From the NCBI GenBank assembly GCA_947642455.1, contig CANRSN010000005.1, forward strand, positions 42,722 to 106,721: a stretch of 64,000 bases of DNA, in the 5' to 3' direction. The position numbers were made by a program, and so were the translations under genes. The notes beneath the pieces are model-generated. The model saw only the letters and a program-made list of their open reading frames with translations. It searched no databases and was not told where the DNA came from. Positions 28,597 through 40,552 of the stretch are shown here, piece after piece (the stretch's first letter is position 1; the number at the start of each line of letters is the position of its first letter). Source of the stretch: an uncultured Clostridiaceae bacterium. Lineage in GTDB: Bacteria > Bacillota > Clostridia > TANB77 > CAG-508.

Positions 28597-30123
28597 TTAT
28601 CCATTTATTATTCTTTTTATTCCTTGAGCTCTTCTTTTTGCAATTCTTCTTTCTCTTATATATGTTACCAATGATTTAATTATATAGTAAACTATAAATA
28701 CAAAAGATATTCCTGTCATTATATTAGTAAACCATTCATTATATCTTTCATATATTACTATTGAACATAATGTTACTATTGACATAAACATCAGCTCTAC
28801 ACCATGTATTCCTAAGCTTCCATTATCTTTTTTATATGCAACTTCAAATATAATTATTGTAATTGCTATAACAACTATACTAAACACTTTCATATCTAAT
28901 AAAAACATTTCTGCTGGCATATTTGCATACCCTAAATTTATAAATAAAAAATATGCCATTATTCCTAATGCTATTATCATATTTCCAATTAATTTATTGT
29001 ATACTCTTGCTAAACCTTTTTTAGCTTTGTTCCTTTTATTTTGTATTTCTTGTCTTATTGCTTCTAATTTTTCCTCATCTTTAACTTCTTTTACTGCCAC
29101 TTTTTTATTATTTCTTTTCTTTTTTGTTTTTGGCTCTTCTTCCTCTATTTTATCTTCTTCTATATTATCTTCTTGTATTTCATTTTCTTCTAATTCGATA
29201 TTTTCTATTTCTTCTTCAATTTTATTTGTAGCTTTTGACTTAGTATTCTTTTTTGTTTCACTTGATTTTTTTGATTTTGAAGTTATACTCTCTATTTCTC
29301 CTACAACTTCTATTTCTTCTATTATATCTGATTCTACTTTTTTGGATTTTGACGATGCCCTTTTAGCTGTTGATGATTTTTTTGGAGTTGTTTCTACTTC
29401 AGTATTTCCTTCTTTTTTTGCTCTTGCTGTGGCTTTTTTTTCTGTGTTTGCACTGCTTGCCTTTTTTGTTGTAGCCTTTTTAGCTGTACTACTTGTACCC
29501 TTTGTTGTTGATTTTTTTGTACCTATACTTTTGGTTGTACTCTTTTTAGCTGTTCCTTCAGTATCTGCCTTTTTGCTAGTACTTTTCTTGCTTGTAGCTT
29601 TTTTAGTTGTACTATTACTTGATACTTCTTCTTTTACATCAACTTTTTTAGTGTCTGCATCTTTTGTAGTAGCTTTTTTTGTAGTAACTTTTTTTGCTTT
29701 AATTTCTGTGTCTTTTGAAGCTACTTTCTTTGTATCAGAGTCTTTAACAGTTGCCCTTTTTGTAACTACTTTTTTCTCACTATCACTTTGAGTCTCTGCC
29801 TTCTTTGTAGATACTTTTTTGGTATCTGAAGATTTTGCTGTAGCACTTTTTGTTGTTGCTTTTTCTGTACTTTGTTTGCTCTTATTTGCTTTTTTTGTAT
29901 CAGAAATATTTTTTGTGACTCCTGTTTTAGTATTAGATTTTTCTTCTTTTATATTAGACCCCTCTTTAGCAACTTTTTGTCTAGTTACCTTCTTTGTATT
30001 AGAATCTTTCACAACAGCTTTTTTGGTAGTTATTTTTTCTGCATCAGAATTATTTGCAGTAGCATTTTTAGTAGTTTCTCTTTTATTTATTTTTGCCTTT
30101 TCTAATTCATTTTTTTCTTTCAT
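28597..30123 (-). CDS. Lys/Ser/Thr-rich repetitive membrane protein
   Basis: 508 residues. The first 270 or so are repeats built on TKKATTK / DTKKV motifs, strongly basic, like histone-H1 or AlgP-type tails. An acidic stretch follows (EEIENIELEENEIQED...), then a helical linker and four hydrophobic helices in the last 130 residues. It has no signal peptide, so the basic tail should face the cytoplasm. I start at ATG 30123; the TTG 12 bases upstream abuts the Shine-Dalgarno. It is the gene after rsmE. A role in tethering nucleic acid to the membrane is speculation. Confidence 0.7.
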   Translation of the reverse strand: MKEKNELEKAKINKRETTKNATANNSDAEKITTKKAVVKDSNTKKVTRQKVAKEGSNIKEEKSNTKTGVTKNISDTKKANKSKQSTEKATTKSATAKSSDTKKVSTKKAETQSDSEKKVVTKRATVKDSDTKKVASKDTEIKAKKVTTKKATTKDADTKKVDVKEEVSSNSTTKKATSKKSTSKKADTEGTAKKSTTKSIGTKKSTTKGTSSTAKKATTKKASSANTEKKATARAKKEGNTEVETTPKKSSTAKRASSKSKKVESDIIEEIEVVGEIESITSKSKKSSETKKNTKSKATNKIEEEIENIELEENEIQEDNIEEDKIEEEEPKTKKKRNNKKVAVKEVKDEEKLEAIRQEIQNKRNKAKKGLARVYNKLIGNMIIALGIMAYFLFINLGYANMPAEMFLLDMKVFSIVVIAITIIIFEVAYKKDNGSLGIHGVELMFMSIVTLCSIVIYERYNEWFTNIMTGISFVFIVYYIIKSLVTYIRERRIAKRRAQGIKRIING

Positions 30124-30139
30124 TCTACATTTCAACTCC

Positions 30140-30880
30140 TTAATTTTCTAACTCATAAATAGTATTACTTACTACAACTATTGGTGCAGTTTCTGTTCTT
30201 AATATTCTACTTCCTAAAGTAACAATATCTGCCTTGTCTTTTAATATTTGTATCTCCTTTTCATCTATTCCACCTTCTGGTCCTATTAATACTCCTATTT
30301 CTATATTTTCTTCTTCCTTTAATTCTTTTAGTACTTGCTTTAATGTTTTACTATTTTCCTCTTCATATGCTACTATAAATTTTGTATAATTATTTATTCT
30401 GTTTTGCACTTCTTTTATGTTTATACATCTTTCTATTTCGGGGATAATATCTCTTTTACTTTGCTTTGCTGCTACTTCAGAAATCTTTTGCCATCTTTCT
30501 ATTTTCTTTTCTTCATCTTTTTTTGTTAATTTTACAATACTTCTTTCCATTGATACTGGAATAATACTTCTTACTCCTATTTCTGTTGTTTTTTGAATTA
30601 TTAGTTCCATTTTATCTGCTTTTGGAAGTCCTTGGAATATATCTATCTTAACTTTTGGTTCTGTTGAGATATTAAGTTCTTCTACTATTTTACATATAAC
30701 ATTTTCTTTATTATATTGTATTATTTTTGCAATATAATTTTTTTTATCTTCTACACTACAAATTTGAATTTCTTCATCTATTTTTAGTCGCAAAACATTT
30801 ACTATATGATTTATGTCACTACCAATTATATGTACTTTATTATTTTGTATTTGATTTTTATTTACAAAAAATTTGTGCAT
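30140..30880 (-). CDS. rsmE: 16S rRNA m3U1498 methyltransferase
   Basis: 246 residues. PUA-like N-terminus (MHKFFVNKNQIQN, LRLKIDEEIQI) and a SPOUT domain with VLIGPEGGIDEKEI and LGSRILRTETAPIVV, the SAM-binding knot. It methylates U1498 in the decoding site. dnaJ is upstream on the same strand; prmA, often between them, is absent. Confidence 0.95.
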   Translation of the reverse strand: MHKFFVNKNQIQNNKVHIIGSDINHIVNVLRLKIDEEIQICSVEDKKNYIAKIIQYNKENVICKIVEELNISTEPKVKIDIFQGLPKADKMELIIQKTTEIGVRSIIPVSMERSIVKLTKKDEEKKIERWQKISEVAAKQSKRDIIPEIERCINIKEVQNRINNYTKFIVAYEEENSKTLKQVLKELKEEENIEIGVLIGPEGGIDEKEIQILKDKADIVTLGSRILRTETAPIVVVSNTIYELEN

Positions 30881-30987
30881 ATTTTCCCCTTTTATAATAT
30901 TGCATATTGTCTTTTTTTCACTATATTATATTTTAACATATTTTGTTACCTTTTTTCAACAAATTTTGAAAAAAAATTGTAATTATT

Positions 30988-31060
30988 CGTAACAATTGTT
31001 ACAATTCATAGCTCAATTTCTATTTTAAAGATGGAACCCGCAAAGCGGATTCCATCTCGT
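30988..31060. repeat. Half-copy of the palindromic repeat joined to a hairpin
   Basis: GTTACAATTCATAGC with TTTCTATTTTA matches the left arm of the 220-bp family. It runs straight into GATGGAACCCGC-AAA-GCGGATTCCATC (31030-31056), an independent strong hairpin that pairs fully (with a wobble) in minus-strand RNA. The rest of the gap to dnaJ (to 31190) has a weak CAACAT/ATGTTG inverted repeat and nothing else I can name. Confidence 0.5.
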
Positions 31061-31190
31061 TCCTAAAAATTACAGTGGTCAGTGCTAATCAAGTGCAAGC
31101 ACGCCAACATCATTATAGAGTTTATTGTCTACAATGTTGAGGTGATAATTTATGTATATTTGCAAGCCAGATACAAAAATGCAGAAAAAT

Positions 31191-32348
31191 TTACCCAAAA
31201 ATCCCTCTCTTCTTAACTGGTGGTTGTTCATTCATTGTTTTAGCTAATTGCAATAGTAAATCTCGTTGCTCTTTAGTTAAACGTTTTGGAACCTGAACTT
31301 GTACAGTAAATACAAAATCTCCTTGAGAATTTCCGTTTACTGTTTTAAATCCTTTATTGCGTATAGTAAACTTTGTACCAGTTTGTGTACCTTCTGGTAT
31401 TTTGTATCTTTCTTTTGTTCCATCTACCATTGGTACTTCAAGTTCTGCACCTAAAGTTGCTTGAGTAAAAGTAATTGGAATATCACAAAATACTCTATCA
31501 CCTTTTCTTGTATAAATACTATGTTTTTTTATACGAACAACTATGTATAAGTCGCCATTTACGCCACCTCTTTCTCCAGGTTCTCCTTGTTTTGTTAATA
31601 CAATAGTTTGTTCATCATCAATTCCTGCTGGAATTTTAATTTTTATTCTAGCTTGTTTTCTAACAGTACCTTTTCCTCTACAATTGTCACAAGGTTCTTT
31701 TATAACTTTACCTGTTCCATGACAATTACTACAAGGACGTTGAGTTTGCATTTGTCCTAATATTGTTGTTTGTATTTGTTTTACTACACCTGTACCACCA
31801 CAAACTGTACAGTTTTCTATACTTGTTCCTGGTTTTGCACCATTGCCATGACAAATGCTACAAGTTTCATTTCTACTTATTGATATCTCTTTTTCTACAC
31901 CCAAATATGCTTCTTCAAAAGTAATATCAACATATGTTTTTAAATCTGCTCCCTTAACAGGACCTGCACGTCTTGAAGAACTTCTTCCTCCAAAACTTCC
32001 TCCACCAAAAAATGATGAAAATATATCTCCTAAATCTCCAAAGTCACTAAAACCATCAAACCCTGATGTTGAATATGAATAGTAACCCCCTTGACTGCCA
32101 GCACCTCCTCCAAAACCTTGTGGACCATCTGGACCGAATTGATCATACATCCTTCTTTTTTGACTATCAGATAATGTCTCATATGCTTCATTTACTTCTT
32201 TAAATTTAGCTTCAGCTTCTTTTTTATTATCTGGATTTGCATCAGGGTGATACTTTTTTGCAAGTTTTCTATATGCCTTTTTTAATTCATCATCTGTTGC
32301 ATTTTTATCTACTCCTAACACTTCATAATAATCTCTTTTTCCAGCCAT
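31191..32348 (-). CDS. dnaJ: Chaperone protein DnaJ (Hsp40)
   Basis: 385 residues. J-domain with the HPD motif ([11 protein letters not shown]), Gly/Phe-rich linker, four zinc-finger motifs [32 protein letters not shown], then the C-terminal substrate-binding domains. It activates DnaK ATPase. The second of two adjacent ATGs fits the Shine-Dalgarno AGGAGGAA better. Follows dnaK. Confidence 0.97.
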   Translation of the reverse strand: MAGKRDYYEVLGVDKNATDDELKKAYRKLAKKYHPDANPDNKKEAEAKFKEVNEAYETLSDSQKRRMYDQFGPDGPQGFGGGAGSQGGYYSYSTSGFDGFSDFGDLGDIFSSFFGGGSFGGRSSSRRAGPVKGADLKTYVDITFEEAYLGVEKEISISRNETCSICHGNGAKPGTSIENCTVCGGTGVVKQIQTTILGQMQTQRPCSNCHGTGKVIKEPCDNCRGKGTVRKQARIKIKIPAGIDDEQTIVLTKQGEPGERGGVNGDLYIVVRIKKHSIYTRKGDRVFCDIPITFTQATLGAELEVPMVDGTKERYKIPEGTQTGTKFTIRNKGFKTVNGNSQGDFVFTVQVQVPKRLTKEQRDLLLQLAKTMNEQPPVKKRGIFG

Positions 32349-32463
32349 CATTTCCTCCTATTTAAAATGTCTTTTTGTTATATTTTTCAGAATTTTCTTT
32401 TTCATAATGTCTATATATATTTACATTATGCTTACTTACATATGTACTTGAATATTCTTCCTT

Positions 32464-32510
32464 AAAGATTGAGGCTGGACTTTACTTATTTTCCAACCTC
32501 TCTTTAATTA
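32464..32510 (-). terminator. dnaK terminator or attenuator
   Basis: GAGGTTGGA and TCCAGCCTC pair in the minus-strand RNA (one wobble) just after the dnaK stop. The T-run is short, so some read-through into dnaJ is likely. Confidence 0.5.
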
Positions 32511-32516
32511 CTATAT

Positions 32517-34613
<2,097 letters not shown>

Positions 34614-35123
34614 TTAATTTGCTACTACAACCATTGAATGACGTATTACTTTACTGCCTATTTTGTAGCCTTTTCTGAATTCTTCTTTTATTTCCTTTTC
34701 TCCTAAGTTTTCATCTTGAACTAAACTTACTGCTTCATGAAGTTCTGGGTCAAATGTTTGCCCTATTGTTTCAATCTCTTCAACTCCATTTGCTTTTAAA
34801 ACATCTTTGAATTGTTTTAATACTAATTCTACGCCTTGTTTATATCCTTCATCTTCTGTTTTTGCTTCTACTGCTTTTTCTAAGTTATCTATTACTGGTA
34901 GTAAATTTGTAAATATATCTGATACTAAAGAATTATATAATCCTTCTCTTTCCTTTGTACTTCTTTTTTTGAAGTTGTCAAACTCTGCCATTAATCTTTT
35001 TAGTCTATCTTCTTGTTCCTCTAATTTCTTTTCTTGAAGAAGTATTGTATCTTTCATTTTTACTTCTTCACCTTGGTTATTTTCTAGTTCTTCATTATTT
35101 ACCTCTTCTTCTTTTTCTGACAT
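34614..35123 (-). CDS. grpE: Nucleotide exchange factor GrpE
   Basis: 169 residues. Acidic helical N-terminus, long coiled coil (LEEQEDRLKRLMAEFDNFKKRSTKEREG), and the beta-domain with FDPELHEAVSLVQD and EFRKGYKIGSKVIRHSMVVVAN, the GrpE signature. It releases ADP from DnaK. Directly after hrcA. Confidence 0.96.
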   Translation of the reverse strand: MSEKEEEVNNEELENNQGEEVKMKDTILLQEKKLEEQEDRLKRLMAEFDNFKKRSTKEREGLYNSLVSDIFTNLLPVIDNLEKAVEAKTEDEGYKQGVELVLKQFKDVLKANGVEEIETIGQTFDPELHEAVSLVQDENLGEKEIKEEFRKGYKIGSKVIRHSMVVVAN

Positions 35124-35139
35124 TTTTTACCTCCCATTT

Positions 35140-36183
35140 TTATTCATTTTCTTCAGTTTCATTACTTTGCTTTGTTTTTAATTCTGAATTCATTTTTTTG
35201 CTTATATATTTCATTACTGAAATTACTTTTGAATAATTCATCCTCTTTGGACCTATTATACCTATTGTTCCTAAATCTTTATCTCCTACTGAATGTTTAA
35301 ATGTAACTATACTAAAATCTTTTAATTGCTCATTATCATTCTCGTCTCCAATATAGACATTTATATCTTTTGCAAAACCTGAATTTAATACATCTATTAC
35401 TAAATCCTTTTCATCTAGGATATTTACAAAGTTTTTTACAACATCTATACTTTTAAACTCTGGTAATTCAAATGATTTATTTGTTCCTTCTAAGTATATA
35501 CTTTCTTCTGCTTCTATTATTTTATTTATCTGTTCTATAATAGGTTTTATAACATCTATACTATATGTTATTTCTGCCAATATATATTCTTCCATTGGTT
35601 TATCTATTTTGCTTAAAGGCTTTCCTTTTAACTTGCTATTAAATAGATTATTTAAAGTCTCAACTTGACTTTCTGTTATGTCTTCATCATACTTTATTAT
35701 TGTTTCTTTAACTAATCCACTTTCTGTAACTATTACTACCATTAACATTTTTGTTCCTAATAATACAAATTTAATTTCTTGTATTATTTGCATATCTGTT
35801 TTTGGTCCTATTGCTACTGTTGTATAATGTGTTATTTCTGATAAAGTTGTTGTTGCAATTTTTGTTAACTCTTCTATTTCGTTTACTTTTGTTCCTAATT
35901 TTGATTGAATATATTTTATTTCTTCTAGTGAGATGTTGTCATCTTTTATTAGTTCATCTACATAAAATCTATAACCTTTTTCTGATGGAATTCTTCCAGA
36001 TGATGTGTGTGTTTTATCTAAATATCCACTATTTTCTAAGTCTGCAAGTTCATTTCTTACTGTTGCACTACTGTAGTCTAAATTGTATTTTTTTACTAAT
36101 GCCCCTGAACTTACTGGCTCGGCAGTATTTATATATTCATCTATTACTGCTTGTAATATCTTTTTTTTCCTATTATCTAACAC
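35140..36183 (-). CDS. hrcA: Heat-inducible transcription repressor HrcA
   Basis: 347 residues. N-terminal winged helix (KKILQAVIDEYINTAEPVSSGALVKKY, SSATVRNELADLENSGYLDKTHTSSGRIPSEKGYRFYVDEL) and C-terminal GAF-like domain with VGDKDLGTIGIIGPKRMNYSKVI. It binds CIRCE and represses the heat-shock operons, including its own. First gene of the hrcA-grpE-dnaK-dnaJ run, with a CIRCE in its promoter. Confidence 0.97.
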   Translation of the reverse strand: MLDNRKKKILQAVIDEYINTAEPVSSGALVKKYNLDYSSATVRNELADLENSGYLDKTHTSSGRIPSEKGYRFYVDELIKDDNISLEEIKYIQSKLGTKVNEIEELTKIATTTLSEITHYTTVAIGPKTDMQIIQEIKFVLLGTKMLMVVIVTESGLVKETIIKYDEDITESQVETLNNLFNSKLKGKPLSKIDKPMEEYILAEITYSIDVIKPIIEQINKIIEAEESIYLEGTNKSFELPEFKSIDVVKNFVNILDEKDLVIDVLNSGFAKDINVYIGDENDNEQLKDFSIVTFKHSVGDKDLGTIGIIGPKRMNYSKVISVMKYISKKMNSELKTKQSNETEENE

Positions 36184-36208
36184 TTCTTCACCTCTTCGTT
36201 AGTTCTTT

Positions 36209-36235
36209 TTAGCACTTTACCGTGTCGACTGCTAA
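36209..36235 (-). promoter_or_regulatory. CIRCE operator upstream of hrcA
   Basis: TTAGCACTT, nine bases, GACTGCTAA. The right half carries the same G-to-C change as the groES CIRCE. It lies between promoter and start codon. Confidence 0.9.
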
Positions 36236-36247
36236 CACTTGTTATAT

Positions 36248-36274
36248 ATTATAACCATTTTTAGCAAATGTCAA
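36248..36274 (-). promoter_or_regulatory. hrcA promoter
   Basis: TTGACA (36269-36274) and TATAAT (36248-36253) on the minus strand, 15 bp apart, immediately upstream of CIRCE. Confidence 0.6.
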
Positions 36275-36338
36275 TATAGATTGCTAATTTTTTTGTGAAT
36301 TTTTTGTGAAAAGGTTACAAAACACAGTAGGAGCCGTT

Positions 36339-37454
36339 TTATACAAATTCTTGCCAAACTATATTGGCAAAATCTATTCCTTTATTTGTTAATTTTATAT
36401 AGTCTGCATCTACTGCTAGCAAATTGGCTTCTACTAATTTATTAATTTCATTTCTAAAAACATATAAAGGATTTAATGCAAATTTATTTTTAAACTCACT
36501 AATTTTTATGCCATCAATTTTTCTCAATCCTAATAGCATATATTCCTTTTGTTTTTCATTTTCATCTTGTACTTCATGAACAATCTTTTTAAAACTATTT
36601 TTTTCATATTCTTGTAGATTACTTACATTTGAAAAACGTTTTCCTTCATAATATGAATGTGCTCCTAAGCCAAAGCCTAAATACTCCATTTGTTTCCAAC
36701 AATTCATATTATGTTTTGACTCATAACCTAACTTTGCAAAATTTGAAATTTCATAATGTTTATATCCATTTTCCTGTAATTTTCTTTTTACTAGCCAATA
36801 CATTTGTCTTTCTAAGTTTTCCTCAGGTAAATATACTTTATTTTCTAAAACTAAACTTTCTAATTTTGTATTTTCTTCCAAAATTAATGAATATACAGAA
36901 ATATGTTCTGGATTTAATAATATTACTTTTTCTATACTTTCTTGTAAGTCTTCTATAGATTGATTAGGAAGTGCTAACATTAAATCTACATTTATATTTT
37001 TTATTCCTAGATCTCTAGCTATTTTATAAGTTTCTAAAAATTTTTCATAATTATGAATTCTTCCTATTTCTTTTAATATTCTATCATTTGTAGATTGTAA
37101 ACCTATACTAATTCTATTTATTCCTATTTGCAAATACTTTTTTATTTTATTTTCATTTACTGTTCCTGGATTTACTTCTATTGTCATTTCTGCTTGATTA
37201 GAAACTATATAATTTTCTTTTATTTTGTTTATAATCTCTTTAATATATTTTTCATCAATAATAGAAGGTGTACCTCCACCTATATAGATAGTTGAAACTT
37301 GTACATTCTTTATCTTACTATATTCAATTTCTTTTAATAATGTTTGAATATATTTGTCTACTTTTTCTTCACTATTTGAAAATGATAAAAAGTCACAATA
37401 ATAACATTTTTGTTTGCAAAATGGTATATGTATATAAATTCCTATATTTTTCAC
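36339..37454 (-). CDS. hemW: HemW-type radical SAM protein (heme chaperone family)
   Basis: 371 residues. YIHIPFCKQKCYYCDFLSF gives the radical-SAM CX3CX2C cluster site with the HemW-type CDF ending rather than the extra Cys of true HemN. YIGGGTPS, GINRISIGLQSTND and LGLGAHSYYEG-like blocks follow. The family binds heme and was long misnamed coproporphyrinogen oxidase. The GTG start overlaps the whiA stop by four bases (GTGA), so the two are translationally coupled. Confidence 0.92.
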   Translation of the reverse strand: MKNIGIYIHIPFCKQKCYYCDFLSFSNSEEKVDKYIQTLLKEIEYSKIKNVQVSTIYIGGGTPSIIDEKYIKEIINKIKENYIVSNQAEMTIEVNPGTVNENKIKKYLQIGINRISIGLQSTNDRILKEIGRIHNYEKFLETYKIARDLGIKNINVDLMLALPNQSIEDLQESIEKVILLNPEHISVYSLILEENTKLESLVLENKVYLPEENLERQMYWLVKRKLQENGYKHYEISNFAKLGYESKHNMNCWKQMEYLGFGLGAHSYYEGKRFSNVSNLQEYEKNSFKKIVHEVQDENEKQKEYMLLGLRKIDGIKISEFKNKFALNPLYVFRNEINKLVEANLLAVDADYIKLTNKGIDFANIVWQEFV

Positions 37455-38329
37455 TTTTTTTCCCTTTCTGCAATTTGTATAATTGAATTTAATCTATGGT
37501 TTACCCCCGATTTTCCTATTGGTATTTTTAACATCTGTCCTAGCTCTAAAAGAGTTGCATCTGGGTTTTCTTCTCGTATTTTGGCAATCTCTTTTAAGTT
37601 GTCTGGTAAACCTTCAAAAATTTTTTTCTTTTTTAATAACTTTATAGCATCTATTTGTTTTACTGCAGCACTTACAGTTTTTGTTATATTTGCAGTTTCA
37701 CAGTTTACCTTCCTATTTATGTTATTTTTCATATCTCTAATTACTCTTATTTCTTCAAATTTTAAAACTGCTGTATTTGCACCTATAAATGCAAAATACC
37801 TTGAAATTTGTTCTCCTTCTTTTATATATAGCGATATTCCTTTTTTCCTATCTAATTGTTTTGTTTCTATATTTTGCTCTAATAATATCTGTTGTATAGC
37901 TTTTGCATTTTCTAAATTACTTAATATTATTTCTAAGTGATACTTTTTTTCTGGATTGTTTATACTTCCACTTCCTAAAAATGTACCTCTAACTAGTGCT
38001 TTTATTAAATTTTCGCCTTTTTGTATTTTAGCTAATTGTATATAATTTTCTATATATTGTATTTCTTGCAAACCTTCTATTTTTTCAAATGTTATTATAT
38101 ATTTTTTTCCTTTTAATTCAATTTTAAAGTTTAATATATTCATATTTGTTAATAATTTACTAAATCTATTGATATTATACTCATTTGATGTAGTATACAT
38201 TATTTTGTTTTTTATACATGTTATGTTATTACTAATTAAATACCCTATTAACTCATATTTTACTTCTTCTTTATTTTTTAAATTACTTATTTTACTAAGG
38301 CTTTCTTTTACTTCTGACGAAAAAGACAT
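37451..38329 (-). CDS. whiA: WhiA family DNA-binding protein
   Basis: 292 residues. N-terminal LAGLIDADG-like domain (LVRGTFLGSGSINNPEKKYHLEI) and C-terminal helix-turn-helix (LGQMLKIPIGKSGVNHRLNSIIQIAE). It regulates or influences cell division and chromosome organisation. The usual neighbours yvcK and rapZ are missing; whiA here sits between prmC and hemW. Confidence 0.93.
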   Translation of the reverse strand: MSFSSEVKESLSKISNLKNKEEVKYELIGYLISNNITCIKNKIMYTTSNEYNINRFSKLLTNMNILNFKIELKGKKYIITFEKIEGLQEIQYIENYIQLAKIQKGENLIKALVRGTFLGSGSINNPEKKYHLEIILSNLENAKAIQQILLEQNIETKQLDRKKGISLYIKEGEQISRYFAFIGANTAVLKFEEIRVIRDMKNNINRKVNCETANITKTVSAAVKQIDAIKLLKKKKIFEGLPDNLKEIAKIREENPDATLLELGQMLKIPIGKSGVNHRLNSIIQIAEREKK

Positions 38330-38351
38330 TTTTAAATTCTTCCTTTCTGTG

Positions 38352-38386
38352 TTGTTACAATTCTCGCTCCAATATTCCTATTTAAG
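38352..38386. repeat. Half-copy of the palindromic repeat at the prmC 3' end
   Basis: GTTACAATTCTCGCTCC with TTCCTATTTAAG matches the left arm of the 220-bp family. The prmC stop codon (38378-38380) lies inside it. Confidence 0.45.
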
Positions 38387-39217
38387 CTGTGCTATTATTA
38401 TTCTATCATTTCCTTGTAAATCTTCTTTTGAATATATTTTACTATACTTTCCTGTTTGTTGTAATAACTCTATTACTTGCTTTTTTTGATTATATCCTAT
38501 TTCTAAACACAAATAACCTTTTTCTTTTAAATATTTATATGCTTCCATTGCAAGTATTTTATAAAATCTTAATCCATCTGTTCCTCCATCTAATGCTAAT
38601 ATTGGCTCCTTTTGGACTTGTTTATCTAATTTATAAATTTCATTAGTTTTTATGTATGGTGGATTTGATACTATTATATCAAATTTTTTATTTATATTTT
38701 CAAACATATCTGATTTTATAAATTCTATTTTATTTTGTCTTTTATTATTATTGTAATTTTTATGTGCTATCTCTAAAGCCTTTGCACTTATATCTGTCGC
38801 TACTATTTCTACATTTTTCAAATAATATGCCAGTGATATTGCAATAGCTCCACTTCCAGTACATATATCTAATATTTCCTTTTTATTTTCTTTTACTATT
38901 TCTATTATCTCTTCAACTAAAACCTCTGTATCTGGCTGTGGTATTAACACATTTTCATCTACATAATAGTCTATTTTCATAAATTCTTGATTATTTGTTA
39001 TATATTGCAATGGTTTTCCATCTGCTATATTTTTTAATTCTTGAACATATTTTATTTGCTCTACATCTGTTACTTCTTTTTCTTGATTTATTACTAACTC
39101 TTCTCTTTTCATTCCTAATATGTTTGTTAATAAAACTTTTACTATTATTCCTGTATCTTGTATTTTATATCTATTCAAATATTTTTTTCCATATTCTATT
39201 AATTGTTTAATTGTCAT
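38378..39217 (-). CDS. prmC: Release factor N5-glutamine methyltransferase
   Basis: About 279 residues. SAM-binding LDICTGSGAIAISLAYY and the catalytic NPPY (IIVSNPPYIKTNEIY), with LALDGGTDGLRFY typical of PrmC. It methylates the GGQ motif of release factors. prfA, the usual neighbour, is not in the window. No clear Shine-Dalgarno, so the start (39217 or 39232) is uncertain. The last codons and stop come from repeat sequence. Confidence 0.93.
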   Translation of the reverse strand: MTIKQLIEYGKKYLNRYKIQDTGIIVKVLLTNILGMKREELVINQEKEVTDVEQIKYVQELKNIADGKPLQYITNNQEFMKIDYYVDENVLIPQPDTEVLVEEIIEIVKENKKEILDICTGSGAIAISLAYYLKNVEIVATDISAKALEIAHKNYNNNKRQNKIEFIKSDMFENINKKFDIIVSNPPYIKTNEIYKLDKQVQKEPILALDGGTDGLRFYKILAMEAYKYLKEKGYLCLEIGYNQKKQVIELLQQTGKYSKIYSKEDLQGNDRIIIAQLK

Positions 39218-39234
39218 TTTTATACATTTCATTC

Positions 39235-39330
39235 AATTATTAGTAACCATTCAGCGGTATTATACTGTATGCTATGTTATTAATATTTATTTTTAGAAGT
39301 TTTGCTTACCTCTGAATTGTTATAATTGAA
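39235..39330. repeat. Small inverted repeat related to the element family
   Basis: CAATTATT...ATTCAGCGGTA at 39235-39258 is mirrored by TACCTCTGAATTGTTATAAT at 39308-39327. Inside, AATATTTATTTTTAGAAGTT is identical to the arm of copies A and B. A deleted relative; shares its tip with the repeat at 8871. Confidence 0.5.
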
Positions 39331-39449
39331 CTACTTCTCCTTTAATATTTTTATTTATGTTTCATTCTATCTTTATATATACATATAAAGTTTTGTATAT
39401 GGATAACTTCTATTGAATTAACATTAACTCTTTCTCATAATACTACATT

Positions 39450-39500
39450 TTAATGGAGAAAGCAAGAAGATTGCATAATGCTTTCTCCTTGCTTTTATTT
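39450..39500 (+). terminator. Hairpin with T-rich tail
   Basis: GGAGAAAGCA (39455-39464) pairs with TGCTTTCTCC (39479-39488), then TTGCTTTTATTTT on the plus strand. No plus-strand gene precedes it, so it may end an unseen small RNA or act as a weak bidirectional terminator. Confidence 0.45.
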
Positions 39501-39594
39501 TGCACAATTTAATTCTTTACAACATATTATTGTTGTAGTTGAGCTTTTCAAGATCTTGTCAAGAGCAGTGTGTAAATTTTTTCAAGATAACCTT

Positions 39595-40431
39595 TTAATA
39601 CTCTCCAAAGTATTCTGTACCGATTTTGTCATATACTCTACCTTGTCTTGGTCCTTGCCATACTAAACGATAACTTCCAATTGGACCATATGTGAGTATG
39701 TCTCTAGCCCAATCATATACAAAGGCATGACCGTGAGTTAAAGGAGCTCCTTTTCCTACAAGCCTTCTTGTTCTAGAAGCATACTGCCTATGACCTGACA
39801 CAACCGAATTTATTACGCCTAATACATTTGCTTGACCTCCTAATTCTGGTTTTCCTATACGGTTACATACAACGCTTCCTGCTAAAAGAAGTGCACGTTT
39901 TCCTCTGGTTGTTCTTGATAACAATATACACTCTTCTGCATCCATCAGGTCTCCAAGATAAATTACATCTTCTTCAGTATACGCAATCCATGGATTGTCT
40001 GGACTGAAATTTCTTTCTATTATTAACTGTGCCTCCACTTCATTTATTACGCCCTCATTTAATAAGTTAGTAGCATATATTTCTGCTGGTGATGGCATTT
40101 GCTCAAGTGAACAATTATGAATTGCTTTTTTATATATTTCTCCTGCATTAGTAAATAGCCCCTCTGGAGGTGTAGCTGTTGATGATGTTGCTACTGACGA
40201 AGTTGCTATTTGTGTAACTTCTGATGGCATTGCTACTGACGAAGTTGCTACTGGTGTGACTTCTGATGGTGTTGATACTACTGATATAGTATTTCCTGTT
40301 GCTGCTACTATTTTTTCAGTAGTTGGAATAGTAATTATCGTACTACCTATTAATATAGCATAAGCCATATTACTAATTTTACGATTTACTTTCCTGTTTT
40401 GTTTTTTTCTGCTTCTCCGTACTCTGTGCAT
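39595..40431 (-). CDS. Secreted SleB-like cell-wall hydrolase
   Basis: 278 residues. A basic N-terminus and a hydrophobic signal/anchor (about 22-45) lead into a Ser/Thr/Val/Pro-rich linker with repeated ATSSVA and PSEVT units. The C-terminal domain (about 150-278) matches the Hydrolase_2 (SleB/CwlJ) fold: DVIYLGDLMDAEE with the likely catalytic Glu, AGSVVCNRIG, INSVVSGHRQYAS. Spore-cortex or wall lytic transglycosylase activity is likely but the domain is divergent. AAAAGGAGAGAGAAAA precedes the ATG. Confidence 0.7.
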   Translation of the reverse strand: MHRVRRSRKKQNRKVNRKISNMAYAILIGSTIITIPTTEKIVAATGNTISVVSTPSEVTPVATSSVAMPSEVTQIATSSVATSSTATPPEGLFTNAGEIYKKAIHNCSLEQMPSPAEIYATNLLNEGVINEVEAQLIIERNFSPDNPWIAYTEEDVIYLGDLMDAEECILLSRTTRGKRALLLAGSVVCNRIGKPELGGQANVLGVINSVVSGHRQYASRTRRLVGKGAPLTHGHAFVYDWARDILTYGPIGSYRLVWQGPRQGRVYDKIGTEYFGEY

Positions 40432-40552
40432 TTTTCTCTCTCCTTTTCTGTTGTACTAGTATTTCTAGCACATTTTCACATAGTAAACATAACTGTTATA
40501 CCATTTTTTCCCTTTCATTTCAAGCTTTATTTTTAAATTTTTAGCAAATGTG

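Noticed and set aside
28997-30151. Plus-strand frames rich in Phe/Val/Leu opposite the Lys-rich membrane protein
   Set aside because: They are antisense images of AAA and ACA repeats; composition is artificial and no start signals are present.
30988-31190. Hairpin at 31030 as the dnaJ terminator
   Set aside because: The stem is strong but lies more than 130 bp after the dnaJ stop and has only a short T-run, so I list it as part of the repeat region without a terminator call.
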